Of a DNA stretch of 64,000 nt, positions 18,743 through 27,794 are shown in pieces (position 1 is the stretch's first letter; the number at the start of each line of letters is the position of its first letter). The stretch comes from Fredinandcohnia onubensis. GTDB taxonomy: Bacteria > Bacillota > Bacilli > Bacillales > Bacillaceae_L. The notes beneath the pieces were generated by a model. It was not told where the DNA came from and searched no databases. It saw nothing but the letters and a program-made list of their open reading frames with translations. Location of the stretch: contig NZ_NSEA01000023.1 in the NCBI RefSeq assembly GCF_002734285.1, positions 1 through 64,000 on the forward strand, read 5' to 3'. Position numbers and translations under genes: made by a program.

Positions 18743-20422
18743 TTAGATTTTCATTATCCCACCAGTGCTAGCATTTGTTACAAGTTTTGAGTAACGAGCT
18801 AGATAGCCTTTTTTCACTTTAGGTTCAAAGCCTTTCCACTCAGCTCTACGTCTTTCAAACTCTTCATCAGAAATTTCTAATGTGATTTTACGATTATTTA
18901 AATCTAACTCAATCATGTCGCCATCTTGAACGAATGCAATTGGGCCACCTTCAGCAGCTTCTGGAGAGATATGTCCGATTGAGATACCTCTAGATGCACC
19001 TGAGAAGCGTCCATCTGTTATTAAGCCAACTTTTGCACCAAGACCTCTACCAACAATTTGAGATGTAGGAGCTAGCATCTCTGGCATACCTGGACCACCT
19101 TTAGGGCCTTCATAGCGGATGACAACAACATCGCCTTCTTTTACTTTACCAACAATGATTCCAGAAAGAGCATCTTCTTGAGAATCATAGCAAACAGCAG
19201 GGCCTCTGTGGTATCCGCCAACAGATGGATCAACCGCTCCTACCTTAACGACAGCACCCTCAGGAGCTAGGTTACCAAATAAAATCGCTAATCCACCTTG
19301 TTCGGAATGTGGATCTTCAAGTGAACGGATAACATTGTGATCGGTAATCTCACAGCCTTCCACGTTTTCACGTAATGTTTTACCTGTAACCGTTAAGCAA
19401 TCTCCATTAATGGCACCAGGCTTTTTAAGCAATTCATTAATAATTGCACTAACGCCACCCGCATTGTGTACATCTTCAATATGATGGTCAGAAGCAGGGG
19501 CAATTTTTGCTAAGTGTGGTACACGAGCTGCGATTTCATTAATACGTTCTAAAGAATACTCAATTTCAGCTTCATTTGCTAACGCAAGAGTGTGAAGTAC
19601 TGTGTTTGTTGACCCACCCATTGCCATATCTAAAGCAAATGCATTGTCGATTGTATCAACTGTAACAATATCACGTGGTTTAATATCTTTTTCTATTAAA
19701 TTCATTAATTGTTTAGCAGATTTTTTAACAAATTCTTTTCTTTCTTCGGAAACTGCTAGAATAGTTCCATTACCTGGAAGAGCAAGACCAAGTCCTTCAG
19801 CTAGACAGTTCATTGAGTTTGCTGTGAACATACCAGAACAAGATCCGCAAGTAGGGCAAGCAAATTGTTCAATCTCTGTTAATCTAGCTTCATCAATTTT
19901 ACCAGATTGATAAGCTCCAACACCTTCAAAAACAGAATTAAGGTTAAGTGGATTTCCTGCCGCGTCACGACCTGCTTTCATTGGACCACCACTAACAAAG
20001 ATAGTAGGGATGTTTAGACGCATTGCTGCCATCATCATACCTGGGGTGATTTTGTCACAGTTTGGAATACAAACCATTCCATCAAACCAGTGTGCAGATA
20101 CAACCGTCTCAACTGAGTCGGCAATAATCTCACGACTTGGTAGGGAATATCTCATACCTATATGACCCATTGCAATTCCATCGTCAACACCAATTGTGTT
20201 CATTTCAAATGGAACCCCACCAGCTTCACGAATTGCTTCCTTAACAATTTTTCCAAACTCTTGTAAATGAACATGTCCTGGAACAATATCGATATATGAG
20301 TTTACAACTGCTATAAATGGTTTGTTAAAGTCCTCTTCTTGTACTCCTGCTGCACGAAGCAAGCTTCTATGAGGAGCTCGATCAAACCCTGATTTAATCA
20401 TGTTACTACGTAATTCTGCCAT
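18743..20422 (-). CDS. ilvD: Dihydroxy-acid dehydratase
   Basis: Dehydrates 2,3-dihydroxy-isovalerate and -methylvalerate in valine, leucine and isoleucine synthesis; Fe-S enzyme. 559 residues with cysteines in [12 protein letters not shown] and [19 protein letters not shown], and the GRFSGASRG motif. Sequence is that of a true IlvD rather than a sugar-acid dehydratase, as far as motifs show. ATG 20422 with GGAGGT. It stands apart from other ilv genes and is divergent from gnd; no T-box (GGGTGGNACCGCG) was found upstream. Confidence 0.95.
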   Translation of the reverse strand: MAELRSNMIKSGFDRAPHRSLLRAAGVQEEDFNKPFIAVVNSYIDIVPGHVHLQEFGKIVKEAIREAGGVPFEMNTIGVDDGIAMGHIGMRYSLPSREIIADSVETVVSAHWFDGMVCIPNCDKITPGMMMAAMRLNIPTIFVSGGPMKAGRDAAGNPLNLNSVFEGVGAYQSGKIDEARLTEIEQFACPTCGSCSGMFTANSMNCLAEGLGLALPGNGTILAVSEERKEFVKKSAKQLMNLIEKDIKPRDIVTVDTIDNAFALDMAMGGSTNTVLHTLALANEAEIEYSLERINEIAARVPHLAKIAPASDHHIEDVHNAGGVSAIINELLKKPGAINGDCLTVTGKTLRENVEGCEITDHNVIRSLEDPHSEQGGLAILFGNLAPEGAVVKVGAVDPSVGGYHRGPAVCYDSQEDALSGIIVGKVKEGDVVVIRYEGPKGGPGMPEMLAPTSQIVGRGLGAKVGLITDGRFSGASRGISIGHISPEAAEGGPIAFVQDGDMIELDLNNRKITLEISDEEFERRRAEWKGFEPKVKKGYLARYSKLVTNASTGGIMKI

Positions 20423-20759
20423 TTAAGTTACCTCCATATAAATGATGCGTAAAATCAAAAAATTTAAATTATTACTCATTGTAACACTATTTTTAAGATA
20501 ATCAATTAATAAATTTATGAGATTTATAAAAAAGGTAGTTTAAGAACTTCATAGAAACTACAAATTTCAACAGTTGACGAATTGATGCAAACAGTATATT
20601 CTTCTATATATAAATAATTAGTTTAGGAAACAAATTAATTATTTGGGTACCACATAATCTTTTAAAAATAATTTGTCATAATCACTTTAAAAGATACGCA
20701 AAATAACATCATGATGTGTTTTCTATCATTGAATACATAAGTAGAAAGGTATGATTTAA
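20423..20759. other. ilvD/gnd divergent control region
   Basis: 337 AT-rich bases without coding potential. It contains a plus-strand promoter candidate for gnd. No riboswitch or T-box motif was recognised. Confidence 0.6.
20574..20602 (+). promoter_or_regulatory. candidate gnd promoter
   Basis: TTGACG (20574-20579), 17-base spacer, TATTCT (20597-20602); this leaves a leader of about 150 bases before the gnd ATG. Confidence 0.45.
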
Positions 20760-22172
20760 ATGTCTAAGCAACAAATTGGTGTAGTTGGATTAGCAGTAAT
20801 GGGTAAAAACTTAGCGTTAAATATAGAAAGCAGAGGTTACTCTGTTGCTGTTTTTAACCGTTCATATGAAAAAACAGAAGAGTTTCTTAATAATGAAGCA
20901 ACTGGCAAAAACTTTGTTGGCGCAAAGACGATTGAGGAATTTGTAAATTCTTTAGAAAAACCACGTAAGATTTTATTAATGGTTAAAGCTGGCCCAGCAA
21001 CTGATGCAACAATTGATTCACTAAAACCATATCTTGAAGAAAATGATATCCTAATTGATGGTGGTAACACATTCTTCCAAGATACAATTCGTCGTAACAA
21101 AGAATTAGAATCAACTGGCATCCATTTCATCGGAACTGGAGTTTCTGGTGGGGAAGAGGGAGCATTAAAAGGCCCTTCAATCATGCCTGGTGGACAAAAA
21201 GAAGCATATGAACTTGTTGAGCCTATCTTAACAGCAATTTCTGCTAAAGTATCAGGCGATCCATGTTGTACATATATCGGACCAAACGGTGCAGGACACT
21301 ATGTAAAAATGGTTCACAACGGAATTGAATACGGCGATATGCAATTAATTTGTGAAGCTTACTTCATTCTAAAAAATGTTCTCGGATTAAGCACAGACGA
21401 ACTTCATGAAGTATTTGCTGAATGGAACAAATGTGAACTAGATAGCTACCTAATTGAAATTACTGCTGATATTTTCACTAAAAAGGATGAAGAAACAGGT
21501 AAACCACTTGTTGATGTTATTCTTGATACTGCAGGTCAAAAAGGTACTGGTAAATGGACTAGCCAAAACGCACTAGATTTAGGTGTTCCACTACCAATTA
21601 TCACTGAATCTGTATTTGCTCGTTTTATCTCTGCAATGAAGGATGAGCGTGTAAAAGCAAGTCAAGTTCTTTCAGGCCCATCTGCTGAAGGATTTAATGG
21701 AGACAAACAAGAACTTATTGAAGCAGTACGTAAAGCACTTTACTTAAGTAAAATCATTTCTTATGCACAAGGTTTCGCGCAAATGCGTGTAGCTTCTGAA
21801 GAATATAATTGGAATTTAAACTATGGTGAAATTGCAATGATCTTCCGTGGTGGATGTATCATCCGTGCACAATTCCTACAAAAGATTAAAGATGCATATG
21901 ACCGTGACGGCCAATTACCAAACTTATTATTAGACCCATATTTCAAGGAAATTGCAGAAGGTTACCAAGCTTCATTACGTAAAGTGATTTCACTTGCTAT
22001 TGAAAACGGAATTCCTGTTCCAAGTTTCTCAAGTGCAGTTGCATACTATGATAGCTACCGTACTGAAACATTACCTGCAAACCTTCTTCAAGCACAACGT
22101 GACTACTTTGGTGCTCACACATATCAACGTGTAGACAAAGAAGGAACTTTCCATACAAACTGGATGGAATAA
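20760..22172 (+). CDS. gnd: 6-phosphogluconate dehydrogenase, decarboxylating
   Basis: Oxidises 6-phosphogluconate to ribulose 5-phosphate and CO2. 470 residues: N-terminal Rossmann [19 protein letters not shown] cofactor loop (NADP-type), GGNTFFQDT, the [21 protein letters not shown] substrate region and [11 protein letters not shown] catalytic segment with the preceding Lys. It opens the lar-gluconate gene cluster and is the enzyme that would consume the product of gluconokinase encoded at 25479. Confidence 0.97.
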   Translation: MSKQQIGVVGLAVMGKNLALNIESRGYSVAVFNRSYEKTEEFLNNEATGKNFVGAKTIEEFVNSLEKPRKILLMVKAGPATDATIDSLKPYLEENDILIDGGNTFFQDTIRRNKELESTGIHFIGTGVSGGEEGALKGPSIMPGGQKEAYELVEPILTAISAKVSGDPCCTYIGPNGAGHYVKMVHNGIEYGDMQLICEAYFILKNVLGLSTDELHEVFAEWNKCELDSYLIEITADIFTKKDEETGKPLVDVILDTAGQKGTGKWTSQNALDLGVPLPIITESVFARFISAMKDERVKASQVLSGPSAEGFNGDKQELIEAVRKALYLSKIISYAQGFAQMRVASEEYNWNLNYGEIAMIFRGGCIIRAQFLQKIKDAYDRDGQLPNLLLDPYFKEIAEGYQASLRKVISLAIENGIPVPSFSSAVAYYDSYRTETLPANLLQAQRDYFGAHTYQRVDKEGTFHTNWME

Positions 22173-22183
22173 AACACATTGTT

Positions 22184-22212
22184 GGGGTTTCAACATTGGA
22201 ACCCCGGCTTTT
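22184..22212 (+). terminator. weak terminator after gnd
   Basis: GGGGTTTCAA / TTGGAACCCC stem with one mismatch followed by GGCTTTTG. Read-through into the next gene seems possible. Confidence 0.5.
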
Positions 22213-22371
22213 GTTTGTTAAAATTGCATCATCTGATGTAAGGGATTACATATTTTTTGAGCCACTAACTGTTTTGTTGTCATTTAACCTAGTTTAAATC
22301 GAGACACAGTTTTGTGAAAACGCGTAAACTAATTCTATAGATGGATGTTTTTTATAAGGAGGAGTTTTATC

Positions 22372-23640
22372 ATGGGTATTCTCCAAGAGTTATTACGGGA
22401 TATTCCTGTTCCAAAAATGCTCAAAGTGAAACAAAATTTCGATGATTCAAAAATCGAAAACTTAGTAGAAGAGTTAACAAATAAACTACAACGTGAAGAA
22501 GTAAAACAAACGATTAAACCAGGCATGGAAATTGCAATCGCAGTAGGTAGCCGTGGAATTGACCGTTTAGTTGACCTTACGAAAACAACAGTTGAATTTA
22601 TTAAAGAACAAGGTGGTACTCCTTTCATCGTACCTAGTATGGGAAGCCATGGTGGTGCAACAGGAGAAGGACAACGTGAAGTTTTAAAACATCTTGGTGT
22701 GACTGAAGAAAGTGTTGGCTGTGAAATTCGCTCTTCAATGGAAGTTATAAAGCTGGGCGAATTAGCAAACGGGTTACCTGTTTATATTGATAAATACGCC
22801 TCAAAAGCTGACGGTATTGTAGTTATTAACCGCGTTAAACCACATACAGCCTTCCGTGGTTCTGTAGAAAGTGGTATTCAGAAGATGATCAGTATCGGCC
22901 TTGGAAAACAAAAAGGAGCAGAAGCTTGCCATCAATTAGGATTTAAATACATGGCAGAAAATGTTCCAGCAATGGCGCAGATGATCATGGAAAAAACGCC
23001 TATTCTTTTTGGTGTGGCAACAGTCGAAAATGCATTTGACAAAGTTGCTGTACTTGATATTATGCTCCCAGATGAAATTGTCGAAAAGGAACCTGAACTA
23101 CAAGCACAAGCAAAAAAATTACTACCTAAGTTATTCTTCGATCAAATCGATGTCCTTGTCATCGATCAAATTGGTAAAAATATAAGCGGCGACGGTATGG
23201 ATCCTAATATAACAGGTCGCTACCCTACTCCATATGCACACGGTGGTCCTGAAGTGAACAAAATGGTTGTTCTTGATCTCACTCCAGAAACAGAAGGTAA
23301 TGCAAACGGTGTTGGTACTGCCGACTTCACGACACAACGCCTTGTGGATAAGATGGACCGCGATTTCACTTATGCGAATGGACTTACTTCAACAGTTGTG
23401 GCACCAACGAAAATTGCAACAACATTACCAAACGATAAAGAAGCAATCCAAGCAGCAATCAAAACATGTAATATCTTAGATTTTACAACAGTTAAAATGG
23501 TTCGTATTAAAGATACCTTACATGTGAGCGAAATTGAAGTATCGGAAGCGTTACTTGATTACATTAAACAACATCCAAACATGGAACAGGCTTCAGATCT
23601 TTACGATTTCGATTTTGATGAAAACGGAAACCTACAGTAA
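22372..23640 (+). CDS. LarA-family nickel-pincer racemase/epimerase homologue
   Basis: 422 residues, DUF2088/LarA superfamily. LarA enzymes racemise or epimerise 2-hydroxyacids by hydride transfer to a nickel-pincer nucleotide bound covalently to a lysine. Lys171 (SGIQKMISIGLG) and His187 are 16 residues apart, as are the pincer-binding Lys184 and Ni-ligand His200 of the L. plantarum enzyme; His93 (GSHGG) and His158 (VKPHTAFRG) are candidate acid/base residues. The cofactor genes larE, larB and larC lie downstream with gluconokinase, so D-gluconate 2-epimerase (gluconate/mannonate) is the favoured role, by inference; lactate or malate racemase is possible. ATG 22372 has AAGGAGGAG upstream. 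Confidence 0.85.
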   Translation: MGILQELLRDIPVPKMLKVKQNFDDSKIENLVEELTNKLQREEVKQTIKPGMEIAIAVGSRGIDRLVDLTKTTVEFIKEQGGTPFIVPSMGSHGGATGEGQREVLKHLGVTEESVGCEIRSSMEVIKLGELANGLPVYIDKYASKADGIVVINRVKPHTAFRGSVESGIQKMISIGLGKQKGAEACHQLGFKYMAENVPAMAQMIMEKTPILFGVATVENAFDKVAVLDIMLPDEIVEKEPELQAQAKKLLPKLFFDQIDVLVIDQIGKNISGDGMDPNITGRYPTPYAHGGPEVNKMVVLDLTPETEGNANGVGTADFTTQRLVDKMDRDFTYANGLTSTVVAPTKIATTLPNDKEAIQAAIKTCNILDFTTVKMVRIKDTLHVSEIEVSEALLDYIKQHPNMEQASDLYDFDFDENGNLQ

Positions 23641-23711
23641 TTCTTGTATGTGGGGGGTAAGCCCCCATGAACAGATTTCGGTATTATTACATAAGAAAAA
23701 GGGGAATAGAC

Positions 23712-24482
23712 ATGACTAAATTATTTGACTTAACTGGAAAAACGGCTGTAGCTATTGGTGGAAATAGTGTCCTAGGTTCTTCTATTTGTAAAGGATTTGC
23801 TGAACATGGCGCTAAAGTTGCTATCGTTGGACGTAACCTTGAAAAAGCAGAAGCAGTTGTAAAAGAAATTGAAGCAGAAGGTGGCGTTGCGAAAGCTTTC
23901 GCAGCAGACGTTCTTTCACGTGAATCACTTGAAAATGCTGCAAATGAAATTGTAGCTTGGTCAGGTGGAATTGATATCCTCCTAAATGCACCAGGTATGA
24001 ATAGTCCTACTCCATTCTTTGAACTTGACATGGACGAGTATGACAAAATCATGGACGTTAACCTAAAAGGTTATGTGGTTGCGACTCAAATTTTCGCAAA
24101 GAGAATGATTGAACAAGAACGTAAAGGAAGTATTATTAATATTTCTTCCGTTTCTTCTACAACACCTCTATCTAAAGTATTTACTTATTCAGTTTCAAAA
24201 GCTGGTGTTAACAGCATGACTCAGTTCTTAGCTAGAGAATTTGCGCCACACGGCATTCGTGTAAATGCAATTATTCCTGGATTCTTCCCAGCTGAGCAAA
24301 ATCGTAAAATCTTAAGTGAAGAGCGTGTTGCATCCATCATGGGTCACACTCCGATGAATCGTTTCGGTAACCCAGATGAGCTAAAAGGAGCAGCTGTCTT
24401 CTTAGCTTCAGAGAACGCTTCAAGCTTTGTAACTGGTACATTCCTTCGCGTTGATGGCGGATTTGGAAGCATGACCATCTAA
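23712..24482 (+). CDS. SDR oxidoreductase, D-mannonate oxidoreductase-like
   Basis: 256-residue classical short-chain dehydrogenase: cofactor loop GGNSVLG, acidic/basic VGRN after beta-2, NISSVSS with the catalytic Ser, and YSVSK with Tyr and Lys. The C-terminal IIPGFFPAEQNRKIL and PMNRFGNPDEL segments resemble the Bacillus UxuB-type D-mannonate oxidoreductases (fructuronate reductases). Gluconate 5-dehydrogenase is an alternative. ATG 23712 follows AAGGGGA, 72 bases after the LarA homologue. Confidence 0.82.
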   Translation: MTKLFDLTGKTAVAIGGNSVLGSSICKGFAEHGAKVAIVGRNLEKAEAVVKEIEAEGGVAKAFAADVLSRESLENAANEIVAWSGGIDILLNAPGMNSPTPFFELDMDEYDKIMDVNLKGYVVATQIFAKRMIEQERKGSIINISSVSSTTPLSKVFTYSVSKAGVNSMTQFLAREFAPHGIRVNAIIPGFFPAEQNRKILSEERVASIMGHTPMNRFGNPDELKGAAVFLASENASSFVTGTFLRVDGGFGSMTI

Positions 24483-24528
24483 TTCTACTTCTTTTATGCG
24501 TCAAGAGGCGATATATATAAAGTAGAAT
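24482..24528 (+). other. intercistronic hairpin
   Basis: ATTCTACTT and AAGTAGAAT form a 9-bp stem around a 29-base loop between the SDR and larE genes; no T-run follows. It could be an mRNA processing or stability element. Confidence 0.4.
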
Positions 24529-24563
24529 CTAATTTACAACCGGGAGAGAAGGGGGAGAAGACA

Positions 24564-25364
24564 ATGATCGATGAAAAGTATCAAAAGCTTGTGTCAATTC
24601 TCCGAGAGATGGAATCTGTTGTCGTTGCATTTTCCGGTGGTGTTGACAGTACCTTTTTACTTAAGGTTGCTGTCGACACACTTGGGAAAGAAAATGTGTT
24701 GGCGGTAACTGCTGATTCAGAAACATATCCCTCAACTGAGCTTAAGGAAGCTCAAATTCTAGCAAAACATATTGGTGCCAACCATCGAGTGATCGAAACA
24801 TCAGAGCTTGCCATTCCAGGCTACACAGAAAACGACAAGAATCGTTGTTATTTCTGTAAGAGCAGTCTATTTGATCATCTCATTCCTGTTATGGAACGTG
24901 AAGGCTATCACAATGTTGTGTATGGAGTCATTGCAGATGATATGAATGAATTTCGACCTGGAATGAAGGCAGCAAAGGAAAAAGGCATTCGTGGTCCATT
25001 ACAAGAGGCAAATCTATTTAAAGATGAAATTAGGGAATTATCCCGTGAATTCGATTTACCTACTTGGAATAAACCATCTTTCGCATGTCTATCCTCTCGA
25101 ATTGCTTACGGTGAAAAGATCACAATGGAAAAACTTACAAAGGTCGAAAGAGCAGAGGAATTCCTTAAAACTCTTGAAATCCGCCAAGTTCGTGTTCGCA
25201 CACATCAAGATATTGCTCGGATTGAGGTTGAACCTAACGACATGAAAATTGTCTTAGAAAAACATGTAGCCATTACAAAAGTGTTAAATGAAATTGGCTA
25301 TAAATATATTACACTTGATTTAGTAGGTTATAAGAGTGGAAGTATGAATAAAGTACTTTCTTAA
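24564..25364 (+). CDS. larE: ATP-dependent sulfurtransferase LarE
   Basis: Converts the pyridinium dicarboxylate nucleotide made by LarB into the thiocarboxylate precursor of the nickel pincer. 266 residues, PP-loop fold: SGGVDST at 24-30 activates the substrate by adenylation. Cys175 (SFACLSSRI) aligns with the sacrificial cysteine of L. plantarum LarE. In addition a C95-x-x-C98 pair (RCYFCKS) is present; three cysteines of this kind typify the LarE class using a [4Fe-4S] cluster catalytically. GGGGGAG precedes the ATG. Confidence 0.93.
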   Translation: MIDEKYQKLVSILREMESVVVAFSGGVDSTFLLKVAVDTLGKENVLAVTADSETYPSTELKEAQILAKHIGANHRVIETSELAIPGYTENDKNRCYFCKSSLFDHLIPVMEREGYHNVVYGVIADDMNEFRPGMKAAKEKGIRGPLQEANLFKDEIRELSREFDLPTWNKPSFACLSSRIAYGEKITMEKLTKVERAEEFLKTLEIRQVRVRTHQDIARIEVEPNDMKIVLEKHVAITKVLNEIGYKYITLDLVGYKSGSMNKVLS

Positions 25365-25371
25365 GTAGAAA

Positions 25372-25406
25372 GAAAAGGCTTTGGGAATCTTTCCAAAGCT
25401 TTTTCT
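25372..25406 (+). terminator. terminator-like hairpin after larE
   Basis: AAAAGGCTTTGG / CCAAAGCTTTTTC stem with T-rich tail inside the cluster; gntK may therefore need its own promoter. Confidence 0.7.
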
Positions 25407-25478
25407 TTTGAAAGAATAATATGGTAACATTAAGTCGCAAACTAACGAAAATACGATTGAACGAAGGAAGATGTAGGG

Positions 25479-26951
25479 ATGTCACATGAGTACGTTATTG
25501 GTCTCGATCTTGGGACAACCAGTGCAAAAGCAGTAATCTTTACCTTAGATGGTAGGGTAGTTGCGGAAGCAGAGGATCTAGTTACCTCTTACTACCCGAA
25601 GCAAGGATGGGTTGAGCAAGACCCTGATGAAATTGAGCGCTCTGCTGTAAAAGCGATTAATATGGCTATTCAGCAAGCAAATGTTAACAAAGATGAAATT
25701 ATAAGCTTAGGCATTTCAGCCGCAATGCATTCTCTCATTTGTATGGGAGATAATGGAGAGGCTCTTTCTCAAGCACTGATTTGGGCAGACGGTAGAAGTA
25801 CACAACAAGCAAATGAACTTATGGAATCAGACGGCCTTGAAATTTTTTCAAGAACCGGTATGCCGATTCATCCGATGTCACCTTTAGCAAAGCTCATTTG
25901 GATGAGGGAAAATGATTATATCCCATATAACCAAGCAAGCTATTTTCTATCCATTAAAGAATATTTACTTGTAAAATGGTTTAATCAACGTGTGATTGAT
26001 TATGCAATGGCTTCAGCAACCGGAATGTTTAACGGTAACACATTCCAATGGGATGAAGAGGTTCTTAAAAAAGCAGGTATTTCAGAGAACATGCTTTCAA
26101 AAATTGTACCACCGACCTATAAATTAACTGAAATGAACCCAACAATTGCTGATGAAATGGGGATATCAAGTGAGATGCCATTTATCATCGGAGCGGCAGA
26201 TGGTCAGTTTGCAAACCTAGGAATTGGAGCAATTTCTCCTGGTGAAGTTGCAGTAACAGTTGGTACAAGCGGAGCTATTCGTCAATTTACAAAAGGATTC
26301 CAATCCAATACAAAGCATGAAACCTTCTGTTATGCTTTTTCGGAAGAATATTTTATTGTTGGTGGCCCTACAAACAATGGTGGAATTGCTCTTCAATGGT
26401 TAAAAGAACTTCTTAATTATCAGGAAAGCTTTGATCATTTTACAGCAGAGGCTGCTAAGGTAGGACCTGGTGCTGATGGTTTGTTTTTTCATCCTTATAT
26501 AAATGGGGAACGCGCTCCTTTATGGAACCAGCAAGCACGTGGAAATTTCTTCGGAATGTCTGTTACTCATAAAACAGAGCACTTTGTACGTGCCGTTCTA
26601 GAAGGAATCACGTTTAATCTATATCAAATCGGCCAAGCATTAGAAAAACAAGCTGGAGAGACCGAAAAACTATACGTTAATGGTGGAATGGCACGTTCTT
26701 CATTATGGCTTCAAATGCTAGCTGATGTATTTGGTAAAGAGGTTTATGTTCCAGAAAGCCACCATAGTGCAGCATGGGGTGCAGCTTGGACAGCGCTAGT
26801 TGGCATCGGTAAAGCTAACTCATTTGAAGATATCAAAAACAATATTCCAATGGGTAATCCTGTTGTACCAAATATGGAAAACCATGAAAAATACAAAAAT
26901 ATATACGCAAAATATGAAGCAATTGAAAAAGATATTATTAAACATTTCTAA
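25479..26951 (+). CDS. gntK: Gluconokinase, FGGY family
   Basis: Phosphorylates D-gluconate to 6-phosphogluconate. 490 residues: phosphate loop GLDLGTTSAKAV, substrate-contact segment SAAMHSLICM, VTVGTSGAIR, NGERAPLWN and adenosine motif VNGGMARSSLWLQMLADV. FGGY kinases have varied substrates; gluconate is inferred from overall GntK-type sequence and from gnd in the same cluster. Sits between larE and larB, splitting the cofactor genes, which ties cofactor and gluconate metabolism together. Confidence 0.88.
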   Translation: MSHEYVIGLDLGTTSAKAVIFTLDGRVVAEAEDLVTSYYPKQGWVEQDPDEIERSAVKAINMAIQQANVNKDEIISLGISAAMHSLICMGDNGEALSQALIWADGRSTQQANELMESDGLEIFSRTGMPIHPMSPLAKLIWMRENDYIPYNQASYFLSIKEYLLVKWFNQRVIDYAMASATGMFNGNTFQWDEEVLKKAGISENMLSKIVPPTYKLTEMNPTIADEMGISSEMPFIIGAADGQFANLGIGAISPGEVAVTVGTSGAIRQFTKGFQSNTKHETFCYAFSEEYFIVGGPTNNGGIALQWLKELLNYQESFDHFTAEAAKVGPGADGLFFHPYINGERAPLWNQQARGNFFGMSVTHKTEHFVRAVLEGITFNLYQIGQALEKQAGETEKLYVNGGMARSSLWLQMLADVFGKEVYVPESHHSAAWGAAWTALVGIGKANSFEDIKNNIPMGNPVVPNMENHEKYKNIYAKYEAIEKDIIKHF

Positions 26952-26952
26952 A

Positions 26953-26980
26953 TGAGAGCGTCAGATTGATACTGGCGCTT
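26953..26980 (+). terminator. weak hairpin after gntK
   Basis: AGCGTCAG / CTGGCGCT stem (one G-T pair) followed only by a short T-run. Probably an attenuator-strength element within the cluster. Confidence 0.4.
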
Positions 26981-27038
26981 TAGGATATACATAGATTCTA
27001 AAATCGATCGACAAATCGATTAAGGTGTGTGAAACAAC

Positions 27039-27794
27039 ATGGTAGAAGAAATTTTAAAGCAAGTGAAACAAGGAACTTTAAGTATTGATGATGCGAAGCA
27101 ACAGCTTGCAACATATGAGAATTTAGGTTTTGCAAAAATCGATCATCATCGAAAAAACAGGCAGGGCTTCCCTGAAATTGTTTTTGGTGAGGGCAAGACA
27201 AAAGAACAAATTCAAACCATTGTCAATGTGATTAAGGGACGTGGAGACAATGTCCTTGTAACAAGAATTTCACAGGACAAGGCGGACTTTATTTTACAAT
27301 TAAATCCTGAGTTTGTTTATAATGAAACAGCTCAAATTCTATATTGGACGGACACTACGCAAGATCACAATCAAAGAGATGGCTATGTAGCTATTGTTTG
27401 TGCGGGAACATCTGATTTAAGAGTTGCTGAAGAGGCTGCTATTACCGCTGAAGTATTAGGTAGTACTGTTCGACGTTTTTACGATGTGGGGGTAGCTGGC
27501 ATCCACCGCTTATTCGATAACATTGATGAAATTAGAAACGCAAATGTTTCCGTTGTTGTCGCTGGAATGGAAGGCGCATTGCCAAGTGTAGTTGGAGGGC
27601 TCGTATCCCATCCAATTATTGCAGTCCCAACTAGCATTGGGTATGGGGCTAATTTTCAAGGGCTGTCAGCACTGCTAACGATGCTTAATTCTTGTGCATC
27701 AGGAATCAGTGTTGTGAACATCGACAACGGTTTCGGCGGTGCCTACAGCGCGGTATTAATTGATCAACTTGCTCAGAAGGAGAACCTAAAATAG
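27039..27794 (+). CDS. larB: Nickel-pincer cofactor synthase LarB
   Basis: Carboxylates and hydrolyses nicotinic acid adenine dinucleotide to the pyridinium-3,5-dicarboxylate mononucleotide, the first step in pincer synthesis. 251 residues; the C-terminal half is PurE-like (AIVCAGTSDLRVAEEAAITAE, about residues 112-132; VAGMEGALPSVVGGLV; PTSIGYGANFQGLSALLTMLNSC). The stop codon abuts the larC ATG, so translation is coupled. Confidence 0.94.
   Translation: MVEEILKQVKQGTLSIDDAKQQLATYENLGFAKIDHHRKNRQGFPEIVFGEGKTKEQIQTIVNVIKGRGDNVLVTRISQDKADFILQLNPEFVYNETAQILYWTDTTQDHNQRDGYVAIVCAGTSDLRVAEEAAITAEVLGSTVRRFYDVGVAGIHRLFDNIDEIRNANVSVVVAGMEGALPSVVGGLVSHPIIAVPTSIGYGANFQGLSALLTMLNSCASGISVVNIDNGFGGAYSAVLIDQLAQKENLK

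Noticed and set aside
18743-20422. ilvD as a gluconate or other sugar-acid dehydratase serving the adjacent sugar-acid genes
   Set aside because: Sequence motifs and length are those of true IlvD, and it is divergent from the cluster.
20423-20759. T-box leader for ilvD
   Set aside because: The GGGTACCAC near 20645 lacks the T-box core GGGTGGNACCGCG and no specifier or terminator arrangement was seen.
22315-22328. cre site before the LarA homologue (TGAAAACGCGTAAA)
   Set aside because: Two mismatches to consensus at conserved positions; left unannotated.
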